Source: Opitutaceae bacterium (GTDB taxonomy: Bacteria > Verrucomicrobiota > Verrucomicrobiia > Opitutales > Opitutaceae). Taken from it: DNA of 64,000 nt. A model generated the notes under the pieces. That model worked only from the letters and a program-made list of their open reading frames with translations. It was not told the DNA's origin and ran no database searches. Both the position numbers and the translations under genes were made by a program. Location: positions 558,001 through 622,000 of the forward strand of contig JAWLBB010000001.1 of NCBI GenBank assembly GCA_041395105.1, given 5' to 3'. Below, one piece after another: positions 15,501-28,156 of this stretch (position 1 is the stretch's first letter; every line of letters begins with the position of its first letter).

Positions 15501-17211
15501 TGACGCGCAGGGCGCGGGGGATTTCGTTTTCAAAGGCGAGCTTGTTCACCTCGAAGGAAAGCATGGGCACCCAGCCGGCCGGGTTGCCGAAGTAGTCGAG
15601 GTTGTTGCCGATGCGGTGTTGGAGGGCGCGCAGCTCATCGAGGATCTGGGTCAGGCCGTTGCGGGTGTTCTCCTCGAGATCGGCCCAGGCATCGGTCGCC
15701 ATGGCGAGTTCGAGCAGTTCGATGTAGTCGTCGAGGTTGGTCCGGACGAAGTCGAAGTGCTGGTTGAGGTAGGCCTGCTTAAGGTGGATGAGTACCTTCT
15801 CCATGGCCGGAGGGCTCAACCAACGCAGATCTCCGGAAAGGAAGGTGGAGTCGCCGTCGCTGCCGGTCGGTCGGTCGGAATCGCGCCCGTAGGCACCCGC
15901 GCCGTTGCTGGAATAGTGGCTCTTGCTGTCGTACTGCTTTTCCGAGGTGAAATAGCGTTTGTAGGCAGTACGTGGGGAGCCGCCGGTTCCACCGGCGACG
16001 TAGGCGGCCTTCTCGCCCTGGACACTGCCCTTGCTCTGGATGGCCCACGTGTAATCACCGTTGCTGACAATGGCGCCGCCGTTGCCGGCGCGTCCGGGGC
16101 GGCCGCCGGGTGTGGCCGGCTTGCCGTTTTCGGGCCAGCCCGGGTCGCCGCTGGAGGGCAGACTCTTCGAGGTATCCTTTCCGAGAAAGCTGGACTTGTA
16201 GTAGACGTAAACCGTGCCTGTGCCCGACGAATCCTTCCACGACCATTCGGTCAGCAATCCATTGCTGATCTTGCTGTAGGTGCTGCGGCCTTTGCCGTCG
16301 GCCCCCTTGGCGCCGCGGCCGGCCTTCTGGCCTTTGCCGCCGTCGAGGATGAAGCGGGCCGCGGAGCCTTCGGCGGTGACCGCGTCGGTGAAGAGGGTGA
16401 GGGTGCCACCGTCGTGGCCGTCGATACCGTTGTTGTACTGAGCTGCCTCGCCGCTCCAGTCCTTGGGCTTGGTGGAAATGGAAGAAAGGGCCGCGCCTTC
16501 CTTGTCTTCGAAGCGGACCTCAGTGGCGTAAATCGCCAGCTGGGTCTGCGGCAGAGAAAGAGCACCGCGGACGATGAGGGTCTCGGCATGGATGGTCATG
16601 GACTGAATGTCCTCATTCGCGTGATAACCCCAGAGTTCGTTGGGGTGGTTTTCCTCGAAGACCACGGTCTTTCCGACGATGACGATGTTTCGCAGGGAGG
16701 TGCGGGTGCCGGCATTGAAAACGAAATTCCCGGTGACAACCTCTGTCTCGACATCGAGGAACTCGTTGCTCTCGGGATCCGGAATGTCGCCTTTGGGTTT
16801 CAGTCCGAAGACAGAGGTTTCCGGGGGGAGCGGACGGAGCGGGGTGAAAGTGACGGATTGGGCGACGGACGAGCCGTTCTTGTCGCCGGCAAAGGAAACC
16901 TGAAAGGACTCCGCGTCGGCCGCATTTGGGATATAGGTGAAGAGGCCGGTTTCCGGATCGAAGGTGCGGCTGCCGAGGATGCCGTCGTCGGGGTTGAAAG
17001 TGGCGGTGATGGTCGGACCCTCGCCGAGGATGTCGGCCTTGACCTCGAAGCGGATGCGGGCGAGGTCGCTGTACCAGACCCGCTGGGGCGGGATCTCGCC
17101 GATCTGGAAGACGACATTGTCGGAAGTCTGCGCGTGGGAGGGCGGGGCGAAGAGGAGGATCAGGGTGATCAGTCCCCAGAGGGCTCGAAGGCCAAGGCGT
17201 TGATTTTTCAT
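12532..17211 (-). CDS. Giant secreted protein with InlB-like repeats and paired C-terminal repeats
   Basis: 1559 residues from ATG 17211. A signal peptide (LWGLITLILLFAPPSHAQ) leads into an Ig/cadherin-like segment (to ~130), then a glycine-rich region around residues 250-460 with many GG and GDG runs resembling a beta-helix or autotransporter passenger. Residues ~470-900 are helical and Glu/Lys/Gln-rich with coiled-coil character. Two InlB-B-like repeats (FDGWKGTGVSDPDSPITTL; FVRWEGAGVTDPNSAITTL) precede two ~125-residue repeats, each opening with GRAQVGVGAD or TRAQVGTGAD and ending VSGVG..GVSLVEVYD-like, typical of secreted verrucomicrobial proteins. Its partner is unknown; the divergent sensor-kinase cluster may control it. 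Confidence 0.75.
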   Translation of the reverse strand: MKNQRLGLRALWGLITLILLFAPPSHAQTSDNVVFQIGEIPPQRVWYSDLARIRFEVKADILGEGPTITATFNPDDGILGSRTFDPETGLFTYIPNAADAESFQVSFAGDKNGSSVAQSVTFTPLRPLPPETSVFGLKPKGDIPDPESNEFLDVETEVVTGNFVFNAGTRTSLRNIVIVGKTVVFEENHPNELWGYHANEDIQSMTIHAETLIVRGALSLPQTQLAIYATEVRFEDKEGAALSSISTKPKDWSGEAAQYNNGIDGHDGGTLTLFTDAVTAEGSAARFILDGGKGQKAGRGAKGADGKGRSTYSKISNGLLTEWSWKDSSGTGTVYVYYKSSFLGKDTSKSLPSSGDPGWPENGKPATPGGRPGRAGNGGAIVSNGDYTWAIQSKGSVQGEKAAYVAGGTGGSPRTAYKRYFTSEKQYDSKSHYSSNGAGAYGRDSDRPTGSDGDSTFLSGDLRWLSPPAMEKVLIHLKQAYLNQHFDFVRTNLDDYIELLELAMATDAWADLEENTRNGLTQILDELRALQHRIGNNLDYFGNPAGWVPMLSFEVNKLAFENEIPRALRVMYLNYWLGDKAETIADKIEAMTAMREQLKEELKADRDEYTQVVATVPGLEFKAQTVQTGIDQAKIDIESIKNDLIDKAKNIALLKKTAKALGAVAEIFPVGQPYVGLAGSTLSQIADADPDAPLEENALIIGTNVAGDFVNYKMTEKANAQKIEAGELDLEDLEAEQNKIQQQKMRELQGPIMDVLGESLNQIRNSQSPTPEVEAELQRLLADEPAYKEQIAKIKKLNKQKVEFAVELAQTMQQVVNLTLAISKNLIIVDVLNRNIQDNSLVLDAETLSYLDAMNQRARDRLLKYHYFMARAYEYRMLKPYDAELDLTKIFDKFQELATYTDPADKTSDLTPEQFESLQAVYEDQISSVVFSILDEYNSNRPALSAPVRISLSQKVLDQLNTGQPTALNLYDEGLFLPDQENLRIYDLQVIDLDVDYVGDKDDIFYSDIIFQHSGVSSLQKEGETYLFRHYNEETRNKIEWGTRFDPFDGMLDPIILDPAEESLLKSLLSTGSKSTSTENLLLYSRPAAKADLILTKQTNSRFGADTRITRMRVELVYSFSRTNDQIKKLKIVGDEEGAQPLVKVSKEDLNQRQNGEGSFERSYDIGSTVTLEAPAKIGQYVFDGWKGTGVSDPDSPITTLILSSDTEIQPVYRAVVPYIIQVVGGTGSGTYINGETIQIAAAIPEGYKFVRWEGAGVTDPNSAITTLTVSSDSAVEAIYAAIQAISTWLGNISTRAQVGTGADILIPGFVIEGEVPKKLLIRAIGPKLADFGVTGFLQDPILQVLNSNKEIIGTNDNWETAANLNDMLASFVTTGAFDLPSGSKDASALVTLVPGAYTVKVSGVGATTGVSLVEVYDADGNAEGSRLVNISGRAQVGVGADVLIPGFVVDGDETKQYLIRAIGPTLAGFNVNGFLEDPTLTVFQDKLAVATNDDWQKAANLSELNEAATRVGAFNLVDGSKDAAALVTLDAGRYTIKVSGVGGTSGVALVEVYEVVQP

Positions 17212-17274
17212 CGTATTCGGGATTGGTGGTTCACAAGCGACCACCAGCATACCGGATATCCGCGGATCTCCCCA

Positions 17275-17342
17275 TACTCCGATGGGAGTAGGGGTTCTGG
17301 AGGCAGGTTTTCTTGCGGACCGGTCCTACTCCGTTGGGATTA
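17275..17342. promoter_or_regulatory. Two operator-like palindromes in a divergent promoter region
   Basis: TACTCC-GAT-GGGAGTA at 17275-17290 is a near-perfect inverted repeat, extended by CCCC/GGGG flanks. TACTCC-GTT-GGGATTA at 17327-17342 is a one-mismatch version, 52 bp away. Both lie in the 193-bp space between the giant secreted protein and the first hybrid kinase, so a regulator bound here could act on both transcripts. The LuxR-type regulator at 25384 is the obvious candidate, by inference. Confidence 0.5.
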
Positions 17343-17404
17343 TTGTTTCGGGGCTTCGGTCTTGCTAGGCTGGCCGGTGTGCTGCAGAAATCCGGATCCG
17401 TTTC

Positions 17405-20400
17405 ATGATGAGTGCCTCTGACGACAGGCTTCGGCCGCAACCGAACGCCTGTCGGGGCGGGGGAGGAGGTTCCCTTCGATGGATTTTGGCGGGGGCTTGC
17501 GTTTGGGCGATACCCGGGCTCTTCGGGGATTCCGGCTGGAATCCTGATCTGGAGATGGGGCGGCCGATGGTGCAGGCCTTCAACGCCCGGGACTACGATG
17601 GCCATGATCAAGTCTTTGCCTCGGCCTTCGACAGTCGCGGGATTTTTTACGCGACCAACTCAGGCGGGGTCCTCGAATACGACGGATCTCATTGGCGCCG
17701 CATCCCGGTTCCGGGGACCACTTTTCTCTATGGTCTTTCGGTCGGAGCGGACGATGTCGTCTATGTGGGTGGAATCGGCCAGATCGGACTGATTCGCGAC
17801 GGTGCGTCGGGAGAAAAGGTATTCGTCTCTCTCATCGATCGACTCCCGCCCGAGGAATTGCCCTTCACTGAGGAGATCTGGGAGGTCAATGCGACCGATC
17901 AGGGGGTCTTCTTCGGAGGGGACACCAAGGTCTTTCGGTGGAGGGAGGGGCGTCTCGAAGTTTTCGCGCCGGAGACCGACAGCGTGATCTTCGATTTCTG
18001 GTCCGGGTCGCGCCACTATGTCCAAGGCATGGGCCACGGACTCTTCCGGATCGCGGGAGACCGCCTCGAGCCGGTCAGTGATCACCCGTTGTTTCGGGAG
18101 AAAACCCTCTGTGCGATGCTGGATTGGGAGGACGGCGCCGTCCTCGTCGCCACGAAATCGGACGGGCTCCACCTCTTGAGTGCTGCCGGATTGGAGCGAT
18201 TCGAGACGGAGGTCGACGCTTTTCTTCGGGAGAATGTCCTGAACAAGGTGATACTGCTTTCGTCCGGTCACCTTGCCTTGGGAACGTTCAATGGCGGGGT
18301 GGCTGTGGTGGACCGCGAGGGGCGCTTCATCCGGCTGTTGGATGAGTCCACCGGACTTCCCAATCAAACGATGGTGCACCTGACGGAGGATCGGGAGGGG
18401 GGGCTCTGGTGTTCGCTCGGCAGCGGCCTGGCCCGCATCAACCTGCAGTCCCCCGTCACCTTCTTCGATCGGTCGAACGGACTGCGCAGTGTGCTTGTCT
18501 GGTGCATGGAGCGGCATGACGGCGTGCTCCATCTTGGGACCAACAGCGGGTTGTTCCGCTTGAAGCGTCCGATGGAGAAACCGGGGAGGGCGGTCTTCGA
18601 ATTGGTCCCCGACATGCAGGGCGAGGTCACCGCGATGATTCCGTGGGAGGACGGGTTGCTCGTGGCGATAGGAGAGGAAGTTGTCTTCCTCGAGGGTGAG
18701 ACCGTGAAGCCGATCGCGTCCTACGCCATGCTCGTTTATTCGATGATCCGATCCGAACGGCATCCTGATCGGGTTCTGGTCGGGCACAAGGGACTCAGCT
18801 CCATCCGGAGAGTCGGCGGTGAGTGGATCGACGAAGACGGACCTTCCGGGGTGGATGGACAGGTCCGGTCGATTCTGGAGGCGGCCGACGGGACGATCTG
18901 GCTGGGAACGGCCGGCCAGGATGCCTTCCGGGTGACAGGAGTCGATGCGGCCGGTGACGATCCCTGGTCCAATGCGGTTGTGACCCGATACGGCGAGGAG
19001 GCCGGGATTTTCGACGGGGGCTGGGTCACGGTTTTCCGGAAAAACAACCGGGTCTTCTTCGCCGTCGATGACACCTTCCTTGCTTGGGATGAGGCGACTG
19101 ATCGATTCACGGCGGTCGTGGATCCGGATCCCCCGATCAAGCCGGAGGGGCCGTGGGTTTGGGATCAGCGGGCTGTTGACGCCCTCGGGAATGCATGGGG
19201 GACCGTTTACCGGCCGGGTGAGGAAAGCAACGCTTTCACGGTGAACAGCGGCCGGCAGTTTCAGCGTCCGGACGGGACCACGGTCTGGGAAACGGTGCCG
19301 GCGCGGCTCTTCGATCCGATCGGAATGCCGCGGGTGTTTTTCCTCGAAGAATCGGGCGGAGGGAAGGTCCTCTGGGTCGGCGGATTTCAGGGCCTGTTGC
19401 GCTGGGATGTCGGAGCGGATCCCCGGGGGGTGGCGGCGGGTCCGCTCTCTGTCCGTCTGCGTCGGGCGGCGATCAACGAATCCCTCACCCTCTATCAGGG
19501 TGCCCGGGTGATGCCTTCGGGCACGGAAGTTGACTTCACCAACAAGGCTCTGCGATTTGAGTTCGCGGCGCCCGTCCATGCCGAGGGATTGCGGCCCGTC
19601 ATCGAGTCGCGGCTGGAAGGGTATGAAGACGGTTGGGTGCCCGCCGGTCCAGAGCGGGTTCGCGAATTCACGAATCTTCCGGAAGGAGACTACGTATTCC
19701 GAGTACGGGCCGGGAACGAGATCGGTCAGGAGGCGGAGGCGGAGCCGTTCGCGTTCCGGGTGCGGCCTCCGTGGTACCGGACCTGGTGGAGTTATGCCGC
19801 CTATGGACTCCTGGGCTTGGGGGTCTTGTGGGCAGTTGTCCGGTGGCGGCTGGCCAGCAGTCGGCGCGAGAACGAGCGATTGGAACGGGTCATCGCGGAG
19901 CGGACGGCGGATCTCAAGGTGGCTCGTGACCAGGCCGACGAGGCCAATCAGGCCAAGAGCATGTTCCTCGCCAATATGAGCCATGAACTGCGGACGCCAT
20001 TGAACGGGATCCTCGGGTATGCGCAGATCATGGAGGCGGATTTGCGTCTCGATGAACGCAACCGGGAGCGGGTCAAGGTAGTGCGCAGCAGTGGGGATCA
20101 TCTGCTCAAGCTGATCAACGAGGTGCTCGATCTGTCCAAGGTTGAGGCCGGACAGATGGAGTTGTATGCGCAGGCCTTTGATCTGCGCGTCCTGGTCGAA
20201 CGGACGAGCCGTCTTTTTCAACCGCGGGTGAGGGAGAAGGGCCTGGTGTTTGAGGTCGGTGTCTCTGAGACGCTGCCCTCGCGGGTCCGGGGGGATGAGC
20301 AGAAGATCGGACAGGTCCTCTTCAATCTCCTCGGCAACGCGGTCAAGTTCACCGACAGCGGGCAGGTCACCTTGGCTGTCGATCGGGTTGACGGACGGAT

Positions 20401-21309
20401 CCGGTTTGAGGTTGCCGATACCGGAACGGGCATCTCCGCGGATCGGCAGGCCGAGGTTTTCCAGCCGTTTCAGCAGGTCGTGGCGGCGGCCGAGCGCAAT
20501 GAAGGCACCGGTCTTGGGCTGACCATCAGTCATCGCATGGTGGCCCTGATGGGGGGGGACCTGCAGTTGGAAAGCCAACCGGGCAAGGGCAGCCGATTCT
20601 GGTTCGAGATTCCCCTGCCGGAGGCCTCCGGACCGGATGGCGACGCAATCGATGAACCGGTTGGGCGGATCGTCGGCTATGACGGCCCGCGCCGGCGGAT
20701 TCTCGTCGCGGACGACATCGCCACCAACCGGGCTGTCCTCGTTCAGCTCCTAGAGCCGCTCGGATTTGAGGTGGCGGAGGTCGGGGACGGAGAGCAGGCG
20801 CTGGCCGTTCTCGAAGCCGGATCGGCGGACCTGACTTTTCTCGATCTGCGGATGCATCCGATGGATGGATTCGAAGTGCTCCGGCGGATACAGGAGTCGG
20901 AGGCCGCGGGATTGGAGGCCGGTCGTGTGGTCGCCTATTCGGCCAGTGCGTTCGGATTCACCCGTCAGGATGCCGTGCGGGCCGGTTTCTCCGACATCCT
21001 GACCAAGCCGTTTGCGACGGCCGATCTGCTCGCGGTTCTTGAGCGCAATCTCGGACTCACCTGGAGGCATGGGGCCGAAGCGGGGGCGGCAGGTGGACCC
21101 CCCGGGGTTCCCGGGCAAGCGGTCGACCTGGGGACCCTGCTGGATCTCGCTAAAAAGGGCGATGTCCGCGCCGTCAAACGCAGATTGATCGACGCAGGGG
21201 CGAAGGCGCCGGAAGCGCCGTCCCTGCTCAAGGAGCTGCTCGGATTGGCCGGCAACTACGAGATGGAGAAGATGAGGGACCGCCTGCGCAAAGCCCTGGA
21301 GATGCGGGA

Positions 21310-21313
<4 letters not shown>
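17405..21313 (+). CDS. Hybrid sensor histidine kinase with periplasmic propeller and Y_Y_Y domain (first copy)
   Basis: 1302 residues. After a signal or anchor segment near residue 30, a region of ~700 residues carries repeated two-component-propeller blades (short WxGT/LWCSLGSG-like motifs), then a Y_Y_Y domain (SRLEGYEDGWVPAG) and a membrane helix (WWSYAAYGLLGLGVLWAVV). The cytoplasmic part has HisKA with phospho-acceptor H860 (NMSHELRTPLNG), HATPase_c (NLLGNAVKFT, DTGTGIS, GTGLGLTISHRM) and a receiver with D1147. A helical tail of about 90 residues follows. The propeller probably senses a glycan or oligosaccharide, as in Bacteroides HTCS proteins, but no AraC domain is attached. Its stop overlaps the next start by ATGA. 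Confidence 0.9.
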
Positions 21314-25271
<3,958 letters not shown>

Positions 25272-25275
<4 letters not shown>

Positions 25276-25391
25276 ACATCAGGGGAAGAATATCCGCGTC
25301 CCGAATGCCTCAGTCCGGTGACCTCGCCGCCGGCTACCGCCTGACCGGACTTCGGATCCGTCCGGAACCGATGGAGGTGTCCGGTGGCTGA
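25272..25391 (+). CDS. Possible 39-codon coupling ORF
   Basis: ATG 25272 overlaps the stop of the second hybrid kinase (ATGA), and the TGA at 25389-25391 lies 6 bp past the GTG start of the response regulator at 25384. The frame encodes MNIRGRISASRMPQSGD and continues to EPMEVSGG. It resembles nothing I recognise and may serve only to carry ribosomes to the regulator's start, which also has its own GGAGGT at 25373-25378. A chance frame is quite possible. Confidence 0.35.
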
Positions 25392-26388
25392 CTCGAAGGT
25401 GTTCAAGCCCGGAGCGATCCTGGTGGTGGACGATGTCCCGGCCAACCTGAGCGTGCTTCTCGACTTTCTGGGAGACGCCGGCTTTGAGGTTCTGGTGGCG
25501 GAGAGCGGTCAGGGGGCACTGGATCAGATTGGTTACTCACGGCCGGACATCATCCTGCTTGATGTGATGATGCCGGGGCTCGATGGATTCGAAGTCTGCC
25601 GGCGGCTGAAGGCGGATGCCGGATTCCGGGACATCCCGGTCATTTTCATGACCGCCCTGACTGAGACGGTCGACAAGGTAAAGGGCTTTGAGGCGGGTGC
25701 GGTCGACTTCGTGAGCAAACCAGTCCAGCCGGAGGAGGTTCTGGCGCGGGTCCAGGCGCATCTGGAGATCCGCCACCTGCAGCGGGTGTTGGAAGAGAAG
25801 AACCGGGAATTGGAGCATGAGATCCTGCTGCGGCTTGAGGCGGAGGACCAACTTCAGCAATCCCTCGACCAGGCGGTCATCGTGGCGACCCGGGACCACC
25901 GGATCCAGTTCTGCACACGCCATGCCTGGGATCTGTTGTCGCGCTACTTCAGCGCGAAGATCCTCGTCACCTTGCCCGAGGCGATCGAAACCTGGATCGC
26001 CGGAGGCGTGCGACCGGAGGGGAGTGCCGGCACAGGTGGCGCCAAGGACGGTCCCCTGGTGATAACCCGCGACCGAGGCACACTGACCGTCCGACTCTTT
26101 TCGGAAGGTGATTCGAGCCAGACCGTCATGCTTCTCCTGGATGAGAAGGTGGAGATCAATGATCCCAAGCCGCTCGAGCAACTGGGACTGACCCCGCGCG
26201 AGGCGGAGGTCCTGTTCTGGATGACCCAGGGCAAATCGAGCCCGGAAATTGCGGTCATCCTTGAAGCGGCACCCAACACGGTGAAGAAGCATGTCCAGAA
26301 TATCTTCCAGAAGCTGGGGGTCGAGAATCGGACGGCGGCCGCGCTGCGGGCTCTTGAGGTCATCGGCTTGCCCGATCCGGGGATCTGA
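25384..26388 (+). CDS. LuxR-type response regulator
   Basis: 334 residues from GTG 25384, with GGAGGT 5 nt upstream. The N-terminal receiver (ILVVDDVPANLS; phospho-acceptor D60 in DIILLDVMMPG; conserved Lys in FVSKPVQP) is followed by a short coiled linker, a PAS-like middle (~155-260) and a C-terminal LuxR helix-turn-helix (LTPREAEVLFWMTQGKSSPEIA, NTVKKHVQNIFQKLGVENRT). It is the last gene of the tandem-kinase operon and so is the likely output for both hybrid kinases, by phosphotransfer or in parallel. Candidate targets are the palindromes at 17275-17342. Confidence 0.92.
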   Translation: MADSKVFKPGAILVVDDVPANLSVLLDFLGDAGFEVLVAESGQGALDQIGYSRPDIILLDVMMPGLDGFEVCRRLKADAGFRDIPVIFMTALTETVDKVKGFEAGAVDFVSKPVQPEEVLARVQAHLEIRHLQRVLEEKNRELEHEILLRLEAEDQLQQSLDQAVIVATRDHRIQFCTRHAWDLLSRYFSAKILVTLPEAIETWIAGGVRPEGSAGTGGAKDGPLVITRDRGTLTVRLFSEGDSSQTVMLLLDEKVEINDPKPLEQLGLTPREAEVLFWMTQGKSSPEIAVILEAAPNTVKKHVQNIFQKLGVENRTAAALRALEVIGLPDPGI

Positions 26389-26420
26389 GGGAAGAGGCAT
26401 CGCCGCAGGCTTATAGCATC

Positions 26421-26449
26421 TTGACATCAAAATATTTTGATGATTTGAT
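26421..26449 (+). promoter_or_regulatory. VapBC promoter with embedded palindromic operator
   Basis: TTGACA (26421-26426) and TTTGAT (26444-26449) are 17 bp apart. The spacer contains a perfect 18-bp palindrome, CATCAAAATATTTTGATG (26425-26442), nested in an outer AGCATC...GATGCT pair. This is the arrangement expected of an antitoxin-autorepressed promoter, 7 bp before the antitoxin start. Confidence 0.75.
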
Positions 26450-26455
26450 GCTTCC

Positions 26456-26740
26456 GTGAGAACTACGGTCACGCTGGACAACGACCTGGCGGAGCGGTTA
26501 CGTCAATTGGCCCATCGCTCCCGCCTGCCGTTCAAGCGGGTCTTGAATGAGGCCCTTCGCCGTGGTCTGCCGGGCGGGCCGGCGGAGGAAGAAGAGCCTC
26601 CTTTCGTGGTCAAAGCCGGAGCAATGAAGCTGAAAACGGGCTTGGATCCAATGCGTCTCGCGCGAATGGAGACGGATCTGGACGTCGAGGAGTTCAAGAG
26701 CCGGCGGGGGCGGGGGCGTGGGAGGAGATCGGGCAGATGA
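26456..26740 (+). CDS. vapB: Ribbon-helix-helix antitoxin (VapB-like)
   Basis: 94 residues. The N-terminus MRTTVTLDNDLAERLRQLA is a typical ribbon-helix-helix DNA-binding segment, and the C-terminal half with basic repeats (RRGRGRGRR) is the likely toxin-binding part. GTG 26456 is used. It overlaps the PIN-domain gene by ATGA and should repress the palindromic promoter just upstream. Confidence 0.85.
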   Translation: MRTTVTLDNDLAERLRQLAHRSRLPFKRVLNEALRRGLPGGPAEEEEPPFVVKAGAMKLKTGLDPMRLARMETDLDVEEFKSRRGRGRGRRSGR

Positions 26741-27171
26741 TTCTGCCTGACGCGAACCTTCTGCTCTACGCCTACGATCGTTCGAGTCCTTATCACGCCA
26801 AGGCGCGCCCCTGGTGGGAGTCGTGTCTTTCGGGTCGGAATCCGGTGTATCTGTGCCCGATGGTCCTTTCGGCTTTCGTCCGTCTGGCCACCCATCCGCG
26901 GGTTTATGAAAACCCCATGACCATCGCTGAGGCATCAGGCCATGTCTCGTCCTGGCTCGGTCGAAAAGTCAGTCAATATGTGGCGCTGGAAAAATCCGAT
27001 CTCCTGAAATCGTTGGAACTCCTGGAAGTAATCGGGTTGGGAGGTGACCTCACGACAGATGCCCAGATTGCCGCTATCGCCCTGCGGTTGCGGGCCAGCG
27101 TTCATACCTCCGACAGCGACTTCAAGCGTTTTGCAGGCCTGAAAGTAGTCAACCCGCTATCCTCGCGCTGA
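26737..27171 (+). CDS. vapC: PIN-domain toxin (VapC-like)
   Basis: 144 residues of the PIN ribonuclease family. Acidic metal-binding positions are in LPDANLLLYAYD at the N-terminus, DLTTDAQIAAIAL in the middle and HTSDSDFKRF near the end. FVRLATHPRVY places it in the subfamily that lacks the second acidic residue seen in classical VapC. It probably cleaves tRNA or rRNA when the antitoxin is degraded; the target is unknown. It is translationally coupled to the antitoxin. Confidence 0.88.
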   Translation: MILPDANLLLYAYDRSSPYHAKARPWWESCLSGRNPVYLCPMVLSAFVRLATHPRVYENPMTIAEASGHVSSWLGRKVSQYVALEKSDLLKSLELLEVIGLGGDLTTDAQIAAIALRLRASVHTSDSDFKRFAGLKVVNPLSSR

Positions 27172-27373
27172 GGGGGACGGGGTTCTTGTCGTTTTCGGAA
27201 CGATTCGTTCGGGGGCCCTTTCTGATCCAAATTCCTCTGCGTTCCCGGGGGAAACGTGCCTCCCTTGAGGTCATTGACCTGCCCACGAAAAGTTTCAGGG
27301 ATCAGGTTGGCGGGGCCCTGCAACTTTTTCTTGATTGGCCGGAAGGAATCCGGCAACGTCTCCGGTCCCGTAG

Positions 27374-27448
27374 GCCCCCATCGTCTAACGGTTAGGACGT
27401 AAGATTCTCATTCTTAAAATCGGAGTTCGATTCTCCGTGGGGGTGCCA
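27374..27448 (+). tRNA. tRNA-Glu (CTC)
   Basis: 75 nt with an encoded CCA end. The acceptor GCCCCCA pairs with TGGGGGT (one G-U), the anticodon stem TAAGA/TCTTA closes the loop TTCTCAT with anticodon CTC, and the T-arm is CGGAG-TTCGATT-CTCCG. G73 and the D-arm GTCTAACGGTTAGGAC fit glutamate tRNA. It lies between two toxin-antitoxin pairs. No second copy of its 3' end was seen, so no attachment-site duplication is claimed. Confidence 0.95.
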
Positions 27449-27503
27449 ACGGAGGGCTGTTCGGTGGCCTTGACTGGATATCCGATGTAGATACAGTGGG
27501 CGA

Positions 27504-27746
27504 ATGAAAACCAAGGTGGCCCGTTGGGGAAACAGCCTGGCTTTGCGGCTCCCGAAGAAGATGGCTGTGAGTCAGGGATTATCCGAGGGATCCGATGTGG
27601 AGGTTGTTGAGAGCGGGGATGGTCTGGTGCTCCGTCCGATTGTGTCGAAGACTTATCGGTTGAGCGATCTGCTTGCGGCCGTGAATGAGGACAATCGGCA
27701 CGATGAGTATCAGACGGGTCCTGCCAAAGGTGGGGAAGTCTGGTGA
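27504..27746 (+). CDS. mazE: AbrB/MazE-type antitoxin
   Basis: 80 residues. MKTKVARWGNSLALRLPK is the swapped-hairpin AbrB/MazE DNA-binding fold, and the C-terminal part (RLSDLLAAVNEDNRHDEY) is the flexible toxin-binding tail. It overlaps the toxin gene by 4 nt (GTGA). It starts 55 bp after the tRNA. Confidence 0.88.
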   Translation: MKTKVARWGNSLALRLPKKMAVSQGLSEGSDVEVVESGDGLVLRPIVSKTYRLSDLLAAVNEDNRHDEYQTGPAKGGEVW

Positions 27747-28099
27747 GTGGATTCGTGCCAGCTCCGGGTCAGCTTGTCTGGCTCGAGTTCGATCCCCAGG
27801 CGGGTCATGAGCAGGCGGGTCGGCGCCCCGCGATTGTCCTTTCGAGCAGGGAATACAATCGTAAGACGGGACTCGCGCTGTTTTGTCCGATCACGTCGAG
27901 GGTCAAAGGCTATCCGTTCGAGGTGGGCGTGACGTTCGCGAGCATCCGGGGCGTCATCCTCGCGGATCAGGTCAAGAGCCTCAACTGGCGGACCCGACGT
28001 GCGGAGTTGATCGGTCGGGTGGAGGAAGGTGTCCTTCAGGAGGTCCTCGGAAAGCTGACTGTGACTCTCGGTGAAGCCGGCGAAATCACACAATCCTGA
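27743..28099 (+). CDS. mazF: MazF-type endoribonuclease toxin
   Basis: 118 residues of the MazF/PemK family. GQLVWLEFDPQAGHEQAGRRPAIVLS is the canonical opening, including the GHEQAGRRP loop, and ITSRVKGYPFEV and GVILADQVKSLNW follow in the usual order. It cleaves single-stranded mRNA at short motifs; the motif cannot be read from sequence. GTG 27743 overlaps the MazE stop. Confidence 0.9.
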   Translation: MSGFVPAPGQLVWLEFDPQAGHEQAGRRPAIVLSSREYNRKTGLALFCPITSRVKGYPFEVGVTFASIRGVILADQVKSLNWRTRRAELIGRVEEGVLQEVLGKLTVTLGEAGEITQS

Positions 28100-28156
28100 G
28101 AAAGAAACCTGACCTTTAGGGTGTCCCGAAGGTCGGGATCGCCCTGCGGATCGCTC

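Noticed and set aside
15379..17421. A 680-codon open frame on the plus strand opposite the giant secreted protein
   Set aside because: It is antisense to a gene with signal peptide and clear domains, is extremely Val/Gly/Leu-rich and matches no family; a GC-driven shadow.
17660..20578. A 972-codon minus-strand open frame opposite the first hybrid kinase
   Set aside because: Pro/Arg/Asp-rich without family resemblance, while the plus strand encodes a full kinase with all motifs.
27374..27448. Attachment site for an integrated element at the tRNA 3' end
   Set aside because: No second copy of the tRNA end and no integrase gene were found in the window.
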